A DNA stretch of 64,000 nucleotides from Cokeromyces recurvatus (taxonomy: Eukaryota > Mucoromycota > Mucoromycetes > Mucorales > Mucoraceae). Where the stretch lies: assembly GCF_025118155.1 (NCBI RefSeq), contig NW_026251418.1, positions 1-64,000 of the forward strand, given 5' to 3'. The notes under the pieces were generated by a model that worked only from the letters and a program-made list of their open reading frames with translations, did not search any database and was not told the DNA's origin. The stretch's first letter is position 1; each line of letters opens with the position of its first letter. The position numbers and the translations under genes are program-made. Positions 25,516 to 35,844 of the stretch are shown piece by piece.

Positions 25516-28500
25516 ATGAGTCAACAAAATAAATTTCTTTCAAACAATAATCAATTAGGTCAAGATATAGGTTCAGATAATGACCATATGTATGTCTATC
25601 ATCTTTATACTCTTTATTTTATTTTTTTTAAAAAAAAAAAGGAAAAAAAGAAACCTTCTAAATATACTAACATTTTAATTGGGAATAGTGATTCTACTTT
25701 GAATAATCAACGTAATTTAAATGATCGTTTTGAACAATTAACTGTAGATGACCTTACTTCTTCTGCTGCTCAACCTCAGCGTGAGCCTGTCAATGTATAT
25801 CCCAGTGACTTTGGTGGTTATATGCTTCATCCAGAATATACCATGAATCAAAGCTCAGAATTGAAAAGAGGACCAGAAGACATGATTTCTCGTCATCATC
25901 ATGAACATGATAATAACATGAAGAAGGATGAACTTGGTAAATTAGCAACCGCTCCTCCACAGAACATGTTTTCTAAAAAGGAAGAACATGGCTATGCTTT
26001 ACCTGCTCAGAATCGTGATTCAAGACATGAGAAAGATATCACTTTCTTTGGTGATTCTCTTACTACTGAAAGTCATCCTCAATCTCGTTCTTCTCTTGAT
26101 CAAGATAGTCTTTTCCGTGGATCGATTACAACCTTACCTTCTGCTGGTAAAAGACGTAGTAGCTCTGCCAATAAACAGAATTCTCACATCATGAAGGATA
26201 CTAGCCCAATTGCTTCCTCTGGCGGTTTGAGTTCTCATCCTGTAAAGACAACAACAACAACTATCATTTCCTCTACAGTTCCTGCTGATATCAAGACCGA
26301 ACGAGATAGTAAGGCTAATACAAGGGAACATGAAGAGGATCAGCAACAACAACAACAACACAACAATAAAAACAGTTTAGCTAATATGGCTTCTGCTGCT
26401 GCTTCAGGTGTTGTTGCTGCTGCCTCTGGTGCTGCTGCTACCCTTTTAGGAACAAATACAGATAGCCAGGAAAAGGACTTTAATCAACATGAGTCTATGC
26501 CAAGTACTTGGCCTCAAAAAGGTCTTCCTCCTTCTTCTTCTTCTGAAAACCAAAAGAAGGCCAAGTCATCTCCTGCTGCCCTCAAGGATGCTACAAATAG
26601 TGACTATGAACCTGCTATCCATGGTCAAAGCCCTTGCTTTCATACACATGATAATATCTCAAAGGAGCATGTGGAAGATAAAACGCACCCCTTCTGTCGT
26701 AATGTTCAGGAGCCCTCCATTCATGGTGAACGACCCAGTTATCAAGACAATAACCAACAGGGTATTCATCCTCGTGTCGCCGCTGCTACTGATAATAACC
26801 CGATGAGATCAGATCGTACTCATGACAATCCTATCGATAACACCCACAAGTCCTCTTCTAACATAACAAAGGAGTCGGATAATAAACACGCTCCTTTCGC
26901 TGTTCATGACTCTAAAGGAATTGATTCTAAGGCTATCACAGCAAATGATACTTCTTCTCCCGCAGGTCATGCTTCTCTCGGATCACATCCTACTACAGGA
27001 ATCCTTGCAACTGAATTAAATACTCCTAAAAAGCGAACTGATTTAGGTTCTACCACCATTGAAGAAGGTCAAATCCCCAAGACAGAATCAAATTATGGCC
27101 TTGACAAAAACAAGCAACAGGAAAAAGATGTCTCTAGTAGTAGTAGAAGTAGTCAAGGACCTTTAACAGCTCGTCATGTGGGTACTACTGATGATAGAAG
27201 CCGCCATGAGATGAGAGGAAGATCGGTGGATGATTCTAAGGCTGATGATGATGATACTATTACAAAATCAACCTCCCAACAGAATGAAGGAAATGGGAAG
27301 GGCTTGATGAGTTCAGAGGGTCTAGCTGCTGCAGGCAGTGGTATCGCTGCTGCTATCGGTGGTCTCTTCGGATTAGGCAAACACAAGAATAAAGAAGACG
27401 ATGACTACCACCATCATGACAACCAAGATAAGTGGGATCATAGTCAACAACAACAACAACATCAAGCCAATACTACTACAGAAAACACAAATAATTTGAA
27501 TATGGAAAACTTGCCTCTGAATCATACTGTTGATCAAGCGCCTCCTATGGATAAAGAATATCTGGCTGATAATAATGGTATCAAAGATCAACATGCCGCA
27601 ACCGGTGGTAAAGATCATAGTGGCGGCACTGGAAAATTACATTTGGATAATTTACCTCTCAACTATACTGTTGATCAAAAGGGAGAGAAGCCTATCGACA
27701 ACAATACTTTCCCACAACAGAAACGTAGTGTACCCCCAGTTCACGCTAGTCAGTTCCCTTGTACTGCCATAGGTCAAACACCTTTAACCAAGGCAGCTTT
27801 CAACAATAATGAACATCCAAAGCAATCTATCTCTCCTGTTGGTACTGGCTATAGTCTCCCAGAGCAAGGTCACGGTCATGGTCATGCAACACACCGTAAC
27901 AACAATCAAAGTTTGTCTCATGCTGATGCCTTACCTCTTGGAGATAAGAATACATTAACTCACAAATCATTTAATGATAGTCAACACCCCTCCCATGACA
28001 CCGCTCCCTATGGTACAGGATTCTCTACTGTTGTAGGAAATCGTCAAGATACAACAACAGGTAGTCAATATCAGAAGAGGCAATACGATCCAACTCATGC
28101 AGATGCTATCCCATTAAGTCATGACAACACGATGGAACATCGCTCCTTTCATGATAATCAACATCCCCAACAAAGGGTAACTCCATTTGCTACAGGTGTA
28201 GGTGTTGCTGAACGTCATGATAATGACAACAACAACAACAACAACAACTCTGCTGCTGCTGCTGGACACTACAAAGAAGAGTCAAGACAATCTCATCATG
28301 CTGAACCTTTGCCATTGATGGATGTTGTTGATGAACAACAAGTACAACAACCATTAAGCAATCAATCTGCTGAAAATACTTATATAGGAGATAGTGAACA
28401 CCCTCAACATATCGTGAGTGCTCCTCCTGCTACAGGGTATGCTATTGTTGGTCAACAACAACAACAACAACAACAACAAGAAAAGAAGGATTATGGTCAT

Positions 28501-28839
28501 TATTATCCTAAGGAGAAACAAACTTCTGATAATGGTAATAACAATACAGAAAAGGGTTCTTCAGATCATCATAGCGGCGGTATCACTCAAACTCTCATGG
28601 ATAAAACTACCTCTGCCCTTCGTCAGATGGGTCTTGCATCTGATAAAGATCAACATCATCATCAAGATAACTCTAATACAATTGAATCCTTGCATGATCA
28701 GCCACGCTCTGCTTATGATGTAAACAATCATCAAAAGTACGCCCATATCTCTAACATAGAGAATATGAAATTAGCTGGTACAAAAGGTGATAGTACTACA
28801 AATGACACTAGCAATAATTTTATCAAAAAATCCAATTAA
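25516..28839 (+). CDS. Large disordered repeat protein of unknown function
   Basis: The open frame has 1107 codons. A 99-nt GT..AG intron (25590-25688) fits inside it in frame, so the spliced protein is about 1074 aa and the retained form 33 aa longer. The sequence is rich in His, Gln, Asn, Ser and Asp. Two Ala/Gly segments look like glycine-zipper helices (NMASAAASGVVAAASGAAA near residue 290 and GLAAAGSGIAAAIGGLFGLG near 610, followed by a Lys/His/Asp-rich patch). The C-terminal third has degenerate ~45-residue repeats built on HADA(L/I)PL..NT..H(K/R)SF.D.QHP......GTG. No catalytic domain is seen. A scaffold, stress-related or membrane-associated role would be guesswork. Confidence 0.8.
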   Translation: MSQQNKFLSNNNQLGQDIGSDNDHMYVYHLYTLYFIFFKKKKEKKKPSKYTNILIGNSDSTLNNQRNLNDRFEQLTVDDLTSSAAQPQREPVNVYPSDFGGYMLHPEYTMNQSSELKRGPEDMISRHHHEHDNNMKKDELGKLATAPPQNMFSKKEEHGYALPAQNRDSRHEKDITFFGDSLTTESHPQSRSSLDQDSLFRGSITTLPSAGKRRSSSANKQNSHIMKDTSPIASSGGLSSHPVKTTTTTIISSTVPADIKTERDSKANTREHEEDQQQQQQHNNKNSLANMASAAASGVVAAASGAAATLLGTNTDSQEKDFNQHESMPSTWPQKGLPPSSSSENQKKAKSSPAALKDATNSDYEPAIHGQSPCFHTHDNISKEHVEDKTHPFCRNVQEPSIHGERPSYQDNNQQGIHPRVAAATDNNPMRSDRTHDNPIDNTHKSSSNITKESDNKHAPFAVHDSKGIDSKAITANDTSSPAGHASLGSHPTTGILATELNTPKKRTDLGSTTIEEGQIPKTESNYGLDKNKQQEKDVSSSSRSSQGPLTARHVGTTDDRSRHEMRGRSVDDSKADDDDTITKSTSQQNEGNGKGLMSSEGLAAAGSGIAAAIGGLFGLGKHKNKEDDDYHHHDNQDKWDHSQQQQQHQANTTTENTNNLNMENLPLNHTVDQAPPMDKEYLADNNGIKDQHAATGGKDHSGGTGKLHLDNLPLNYTVDQKGEKPIDNNTFPQQKRSVPPVHASQFPCTAIGQTPLTKAAFNNNEHPKQSISPVGTGYSLPEQGHGHGHATHRNNNQSLSHADALPLGDKNTLTHKSFNDSQHPSHDTAPYGTGFSTVVGNRQDTTTGSQYQKRQYDPTHADAIPLSHDNTMEHRSFHDNQHPQQRVTPFATGVGVAERHDNDNNNNNNNSAAAAGHYKEESRQSHHAEPLPLMDVVDEQQVQQPLSNQSAENTYIGDSEHPQHIVSAPPATGYAIVGQQQQQQQQQEKKDYGHYYPKEKQTSDNGNNNTEKGSSDHHSGGITQTLMDKTTSALRQMGLASDKDQHHHQDNSNTIESLHDQPRSAYDVNNHQKYAHISNIENMKLAGTKGDSTTNDTSNNFIKKSN
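27490..28460 (+). repeat. Degenerate coding repeats in the disordered protein
   Basis: At least four units share the order acidic/hydrophobic PL motif, aromatic or amide-rich spacer, (E/S/N)HP, then PxGTGxS or PPATGYA. The clearest pair begins HADALPLGDKNTL and HADAIPLSHDNTM. Earlier relatives start ENLPLNHTVDQ and DNLPLNYTVDQ. Units vary in length and are too diverged at DNA level for simple tandem repeat finders. Confidence 0.65.
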
Positions 28840-29095
28840 TTTAGTCTTCATAATATAATTCAATAAAAAAGAAAAGAAAAGGAAAAAAAACAATTATGTG
28901 TATATACTATTTTACTCATGTAATATCGTGCTTTTCTATATTTATTAAATAAATAATTTATATCACATTATATATATAAACATAAAAAAAAAAAAAAAAA
29001 AACTCAATGTACTGATTATACAGCACACATAAAGATGAGGGTAGTAGGTGTGGGGGGTATGATTATATAGTACATGTATATACATATCTTAGAAT

Positions 29096-32000
29096 TTATG
29101 GATGCCAGACATGTACAATGCCTTCAGCGCCAGCAACGCCTGCAGCAACTGTCATAGTTTCCTCATTTACAGCTAAACTAGTAACACAATTTGATGTTGG
29201 ATACGTTTTTAGTAATTGTGTTGCTCCTTCAATACTCCAGACTTTAACTGTTGCATCACCTCCACCTGTAATAATTGTACGACTATTTGACATCCAATAT
29301 AAACCACCAATACCTATACTGGAATCGGGTGCAATCAAGGATCGAATCTCAGGTGATTCTATATTTGATTTGAAAAAAAAAATATATATGATTAACGTTA
29401 AATGGTTTCTTTTTTTTTTTTAAGAAAAAAAAAGGCTTACGTTTATGACTGAGTATATGCAATTTTCTTTGATGATATCGAACATCAAATATAACCACTT
29501 CACTTTGTTCTTTATCTGCATTACCGGAAGCAACAAATCGTTCACATGGACTGATGGCAACGACATTGACATCAGCATGACCCGAACGAAATGTGCGTAC
29601 ATTTTTAGGAATTCTAAAATCATGCAAGTGAATATGTTTATCCCCTGACATATCATCAAATCGATTATAATTTCCAGAAACAATATATCTCCCTGTGTTT
29701 GATACAGCTAAACTAGAAACACAACCTTTCATAGAATCAAACCGTGTACATGATCTACCTGAAACAATATTATACGCTTCCACCTATATAAAGAATTAGC
29801 AAAAGAAAAAAAACGTTTATACACATGTATATAATTTACACAGCCAGGACGTTCTAAATCTTTGTTGTTGATGCCTAGGAATAATGACTCGGATGATGCA
29901 TGATGTCCAAATTCAGCACAATCAACATGGGGATCCGAATAAAAATCAAGATCCAATTCGCAGGCAACACCAGATCCTTTCTTTCCAGATCTATCCATTC
30001 TCCATACTGTAGCTGATCCATCATCTGAACAGGTTGCCAATACATTCTCATTACAAGCGTAATTAACTGCAATTTGATTAATGGGTTTACAGTGGTACTC
30101 TTTTTAAGAAAGAAAGCAAGATGTTGAATATATTACAAGTACACATACATATATATTTAATACTTACTTAATGTCGATACAAGTTTACCATCTCTTGCTC
30201 TCCAAATGTTTGCAATACCATCATGGGATGCTGAATAAATTAAGGTTTGATCCTTTGACATTTTGACATCAGTAACTGTCCTCCAAATAGCTATTTTTAT
30301 ATAAATTAGCTATCAAAAAAGTATTCCTTTCATTTATTATTATTATTTCTTTTACCTGGTGAGTCTGTACTATTTTCTGTTGTATTCCCAGTTCGATGAC
30401 CTTTTAGCAATTTGCAGTCATTCGTTTTCGAGGTCCATAATCGTAAGTTACCAGGTAGATTATATTGTACATTTTCATCACATACTGATCCTATCGCCAA
30501 TCGAATACTAATAATAATAATAATAATAAAGATTAATAATAAACCAAAGTAAAGTACAAGAAGAAGAGGTTCATGATATTTACCCTTTTGCTGGGTCTTT
30601 AAAGATAGCTAAAGAAATAGCATCCCCACTACCTTGATTGATCTTTTGCTCTCTTTTCATATTAGCTAAAAGAATGTCTTTCATTGCTGTAGTGTTCATG
30701 CGTCCAACAATGGAGCATTTAGCTTTTACTTCACATCGAGATCTATATCTAGGTCGAGCTTTATAGATAGATATGTATAAATAAAAAATAGATGTGTAAT
30801 ACAAACATGAATGATACTCACCTTTATGACGTCTCACTATGATTGCCTTATTAAACATTTGATGATTGCCTTCTAGATAATCTGCCCAAAAGTATCTACA
30901 TTCTGTTGGTGTTCTACCTGGTAATAAAGTAGACACATACTGCCAGAAATCAACCATATCCCTACCAATCTTTGCTCTCTTTGTTACCTGTTTACTGACA
31001 CAATTCTTTATAATTTCAACTTCATAAGGTTGAAAAGGATAATGCAAGATGTCAGCCACATCTAATTGAGCCCAATCTTCCCAATTTGAATTATACCAAA
31101 CACATGTTGGAACATATGGTGTATCAGATACTTGGTGGATATTAGATAGTGAGGGTGATTGGCAATCCTTAAGCTGGCGGCTGTTATTAGGAAGTTTATC
31201 TCTAGAACGTGTACGACGAGTACGTGGTGTTTCTAAAAGGGCATTAGATGTGGGTATAGGTACTGATGGTTCAGTTACAGACTGAAGATATACTTCCATC
31301 ATACGTAAGAGTTCTATTTTTTCTGTATTTGGTGGTATAAAGGTATCTATTATCATTTGTTGTTCTTCATCCTAAAAGGTGAAAATAAGTAAATAAATTG
31401 ACAACATTTTTTTTTTTTTTTTATCTGATAAAGCTTACTAGTTCCATTGGTTCTGTAGTAATTTCTAAATTCATAGTATCGGTAATCAGCTCATTTTCAG
31501 CGATTGCGGTTGGAGCAGGAATAGAATTAGCTTCAGTATTAGACAGAGGTATATTTCGCAATTGTGGGGATGGTGATGTAACAGGTACAGGTTCTGAAAG
31601 AGAAGAGGGTATAAATGGTAGTTCTTCTATATTATTAGAAGCAAGAGATTCATGTAAATTCTCTCTAATAACTTCGTCCTTAATTGGTAATACTGTTTGA
31701 CTGCTTGTTGCGTATTGTTCTTGTTTTAATTCAATAGATTTGGAATCAGTAATAAAAGATTGTGAGGATGTAGGATAAAGAGCAGGAAGATCGTTCATCA
31801 TCTCATGTTTTATCTGTAGCTGTTGATTAGAAGTTTGATCTTGATTTTCCTTTTCATCATCCACGGTTAAATCAACGTTATTATTGATAACTTCTTCATC
31901 ATCATCAGAATCATCTAAAGCAATAGGGGCATCTTTACTACCTTCTAGTTTCCTCAACTTGGTAGGTCGTAAATTTTGATGATTCTCGTGATCAACATTA

Positions 32001-32179
32001 AAGGACAGGATGTCTTCATCTTCTTCATCACTACTTAGGACAATTAAATTTTTTTTTGGTTTCTCCTTAATAATGTAACTAAACATAGAATTTGTCATGA
32101 TTGTTTTTGCTGCTGCTGCTGCTGTAATTGGAATTGAAGCTGTTGTATTATTTATGAAAGTATCTATCGCTTTTTCCAT
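29096..32179 (-). CDS. WD40-repeat protein with Myb/SANT-like segment
   Basis: Eight exons: 32179-31439, 31371-30822, 30758-30584, 30507-30356, 30290-30168, 30099-29840, 29783-29441 and 29358-29096. They join in frame to about 868 aa. Residues 1-250 are acidic and Ser-rich with DSDDDEE-type patches. Around residues 340-430 is WYNSNWEDWAQ, then PFQPYEVEIIKNC and LLPGRTPTECRYFWADY, which reads like a SANT/Myb-like helical domain. From about residue 500 to the end there are WD40 blades (SASHDGIANIWRA, ATCSDDGSATVWRM, GGGDATVKVWS, AGAEGIVHVWHP). Acidic N-terminus plus SANT-like and propeller domains suggests a chromatin or nuclear scaffold role, but no named orthologue is recognised. An upstream in-frame Met at 32245 would add a Tyr/Thr/Ile repeat tail and is rejected as start. 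Confidence 0.78.
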
Positions 32180-33271
32180 ACGTCTAATAACAATAACAAT
32201 AACAGTAACAATATATATATTATATGTATATGTATATGTATACAAATATAAATATATATGTATAAATAAATAAATAAATAAATAAAAAAAAAAAAAAGCT
32301 TTCAGAAACGCAGCAAGTAAAAATTATATTGAAACAAAAGACTTCGGTTTGAGTTAATTTTTTATTATTATTTTCAGGTCATCTTTGAAACAAGAGTAAA
32401 AATTGAATAAAAATATTCTGATGATCGAGGGTTGATTAAATGAATCTTGTCCTGAAATACTTTAATCATAATGGACAAGAAAGATCATTGTTTAAATAAA
32501 ACAAAAAGTTAGTATAGCATTTCTATTTTATATTAATTTTATTATTATTATTTTTGACTAAAATGTATAATGACATCTTTGAGGATGTGTTGATTAAGAG
32601 AGCATTCTAAGGTAGAAACAAGTGGTGCAAAAGGAGTTGAACTATTGGAAAGTATTGTCTTTTATTTCCTCACTGAAGAGAGTTTAATTATATGTATTAT
32701 TATTTTGAATAAAGTATTAAAGATCTTTGTATATGTTTGAATTACAGTGATGATGATAATGTGTCTGCAATCTAAGTGTACCCTCCCCTTTTTTTATAAT
32801 TATTATTCGGGTAAAAGAATGAGGAGCAAACACTTGGTTTCATAAAGTCAAGAGTTTCATTTGATCAATAGATGTATTTTGTGATTAACAAAAGCCAAAG
32901 TATAATACTTCACAGTTACGCTAATACTATCATAACTACATGTGTTTCAATCTTTTTCAGTCTTGCAGGACATTTTATAAAAAATAGATCCTTTAATTAA
33001 TTAGATAGAAAATACATAATTTCAGAAAAGTGGAATCCTACACAAAAGATGTTTACATTGTACAGTCTGGGAAACTAGGTTGGGCCAATAAAAAAATAAT
33101 TGGGTCATTCAAAAATTAAATTGGGACAGGAATACGAAAATGGAGAGAGGAGAATAAGATTTTTTTCTGGACGAAAAAAAAAAAAAATTAGATACAGCAT
33201 ACCTGTAAATATCTAAATCTCTTTAACAAGAGAAACCGTATACGAGACGGCGATATAAAAAAAAACAAGAC
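32180..33271. other. Intergenic; right flank adjoins Fanzor-like remnant
   Basis: AT-rich DNA without coding structure. 33060-33271, just downstream of the minus-strand Fanzor-like remnant, is slightly more GC-rich. It includes the near-repeats TTGGGCCAAT, ATTGGGTCATT and AATTGGGACA (33081-33127). It could contain that element's 3' end. Confidence 0.4.
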
Positions 33272-35236
33272 CTATTGTTCTCTCGTGAACTTTCGTGGAT
33301 GCCCATGACCACCAATCACTTGTCTTGAGATCTTGAATATATTTTTTGACGCGTTGACGTCGCGTTGCCACATTATTCTATAACTTTGGCAAGTTTGAAC
33401 ACTGTGCAACCCAATGTAAGCATCAGTCAAGCATGTTTGAAGACATGTATGACAGGTCTATATTTACAGTATTAATAAATTATTCTTTGACCAGTTTTGG
33501 TAAATCTTGTTGTACCTTTGAAGTCTTGAACTCATCTACAGAAGCAAGTAAAAGTTCCCCTGATTTCTGTCTTATTTTGAGTTGTTTGTAAAGAACTCCT
33601 GTCACTCCCACCCCGAGACCCTTCAAATGTACACCATCTTTTCCGAACATGCCATTTCCGAAAGCTATAACAGGCAATTTACTCTTATCGTATTTGAAAG
33701 GTTGGAGCTTCCAAAGCTTCTTGGTGTTCCTAAAATAATAGTTGATGAATATAGTGTTTGTCTCTCTGCTTTGATGCTAGTATACTCACTTTGTCTGCTG
33801 GGGAACTTATTTGTCTCTCCTCTTCTTTCTTTTCTTCCTCTTCTTCCTATTCTTCTTTGTGTTCTTTCTTCTGGCCTTATTGTATTTCTTTTCCACCATT
33901 AATGAGGACATTGGCTATTTCTTGTCTGGCCTTTTGAATTCCCTGGTATAGGTGAAAGCGACTTTCAGTAGTTGAGAAGTTGTTAAATACTAGTATTCTG
34001 TTTAGATGTAAGAGGGTATAAGTTATGTATTGCAAATAGTTTGAAAGAACAGCTGTCTTGGTTGTAGGAATGTTGAAAAGTATATCCTCTATATTTTCTC
34101 GAGACATTTTTTTTGTTTCTCTCTTTGCGTGTCTTGTAGACCCTGTTACGGTATAGTACTCTTTAGTAGAGCATCACCTGGTTTGATGGGATTCATCACC
34201 CTCCCCATAAGCAGCAGCAAAAACCTGATATCGATTGGGATCCAGCCCGCAAAGAGAAACATCAGCCAAGTTTTCATTCTTTATAGCATCTCCCAATTGG
34301 AAAATTTCTACGTCTTCACTAGATAGGCATCTGTATTCATCTGTACTGTTTGTAATTTTTTGCAATAGAACCACATCAGCTGAAAATCCATCGGTTTTAA
34401 TGACATTTGAGAATGTGATCTTTTTTTGTCTATCCGGGTTTTGGAGGTCTTGAAAGCTGTGTATTTTAGATTGTGAGTCATCAACACTAGAAGCAATATA
34501 TAGTAATTGCCTATTTATCTTCAATCTTGTGAAATCAAACACTGTATTGAACATTTCTAGTTTGGCTTCATAAGTGGTAGGCAATTTAATCCTAGCAAAA
34601 ACAGAAAGAGCGTTGGCATATATGGATACGAACCTCCATTTTAAGGAGGGTACTGGAAAAAACGAAAAAAAGACGAGGGAGATAAATACGATCTTGCTGA
34701 TCTTGCCTGCCAGGACTTCTCTGGGATTCTTCATGATATTGTTTACTTTTTTTTTAATATGTGGGCTAAGAAGGGTATATAGGCTCCAGAAGAGGCAAAC
34801 AGACTTATTAAAGTAATAGGCTTGGGCATATCAATTGACGATAATTCACGTAATATTGTGTTAATATCTAATTTTTTTATCGTTGTACTTTTCAGGTAGT
34901 TCATTGGGCCAGACTGGCGAACCACTGCAGATACATTGATAGCAATAGTTATAAATACTGTTTCTTATATGAAAATTGCTAGAATAGCGATGGAATTAAT
35001 GGGTCAGTTTGTAAATAATAATCTAATTTTGTGCGAATTTACCTGTGTGAATAATTTTGAAATCTCATACATCATATATGACTTTACTCTTGATTCAAAA
35101 ACTTCTACAATGGCATTTGTGTACGTAGTAGCGAGTTCAACACAAGCGGCTGTTAAGTAATGTGAATAGCCATTTACAGGAACCATATCGTATGTGACGC
35201 TGTTGTATCCAGCACAAAAACTCTCCCAGCAAGCTA
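33272..35236 (-). pseudogene. Fanzor-like (eukaryotic TnpB) gene, decayed and interrupted
   Basis: Minus-strand fragments line up in the order of a Fanzor protein. An N-terminal helical part (VELATTYTNAIVEVFESRVK, about 35145-35050) is followed by an intron-like gap. Next come KWRFVSIYANALSVFARIK and the block SNVIKTDGFSADVVL. RuvC-I is CGLDPNRYQVFAAAYGEGD (about 34250). Then come the helical segment with SRENIEDILFNIPTTKTAVL and AFGNGMFGKDGVHLKGLGVG. The alternative glutamate is in SVDEFKTSK (about 33540). RuvC-III is MWQRDVNASKNIF (about 33360), ending GHPRKFTREQ. Lesions include an in-frame TGA at 34176-34174, a frame change near 33885, loss of most of the zinc ribbon around 33480-33400, and interruption at 35237 by the younger element. 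Family by established Fanzor/TnpB motifs; non-functionality is inferred from the breaks. Confidence 0.75.
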
Positions 35237-35238
35237 TA

Positions 35239-35660
35239 CGATTAAAGAATAATTTTATTTAAAAAATTAAAAAATGACCAATGAGCACATTAGCATTTAT
35301 ATGCTGCTTTGCCCTGGTCAGATTGCTATATATATATGTATATATATATATGTATATATATAAAAAAAAGGAAAGAAAAACCCTTTTGGGATAAAAGGGA
35401 AAATGTTAAAGTGTATGTATAAGTGATAATAGTTAACTATCGGAAAATCGTTGTTGTATTGAAAGAAGATGATAGTCAGAGGGTTTAGGGATTTGGGAGT
35501 GAAGCTAGATAGTCCATCTCCAAGCAGAATTGCACATATGGAAGGCCAGCGTATGAGCCAGGCATCAATTGATTTTCTCACTTTCTTAGTATGAAATGTT
35601 GATGGTAATAGATTCAAGAGATAAGAGAATGGATCTTCAATAGATTTGGGTATCTGAAGG
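35239..35660. repeat. Left terminal inverted repeat (~422 bp)
   Basis: Matches the reverse complement of 38064-38491 base for base apart from scattered substitutions and a different TATATG/TACA microsatellite length at 35325-35362. Similarity stops sharply after CTGAAGG at 35660. The arm contains an outward-reading open frame of about 110 codons on the minus strand. Confidence 0.9.
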
Positions 35661-35844
35661 CGGATATGCATATGCAAACAAGAAAAACTATGTGAGTGTG
35701 TGAAGAGTTCATTTGGATGGAAGGGGTAGGCTTGGGGTTTACCAAGAGGTAACCAAATCTCAAATACGACAGTTGTCAATTTATTTATTTATTTTTTTAT
35801 TCTTCCTACCCTTTCTTCTTTTTATTTATCATAAGTAATTAAAA

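Noticed and set aside
32180..32245. Upstream start (32245) for the WD40 protein
   Set aside because: It would add a Tyr/Thr/Ile repeat encoded by a TATATG microsatellite; the Met at 32179 gives a normal start.
34574..34816. Plus-strand ORFs across 33.5-35.2 kb
   Set aside because: They are antisense to the Fanzor-like remnant, whose minus-strand fragments show family motifs.
35318..35779. 153-codon minus-strand ORF at the left end of the element as an independent gene
   Set aside because: Mostly lies within the terminal inverted repeat and recurs in the right arm; treated as part of the TIR until a protein match is shown.
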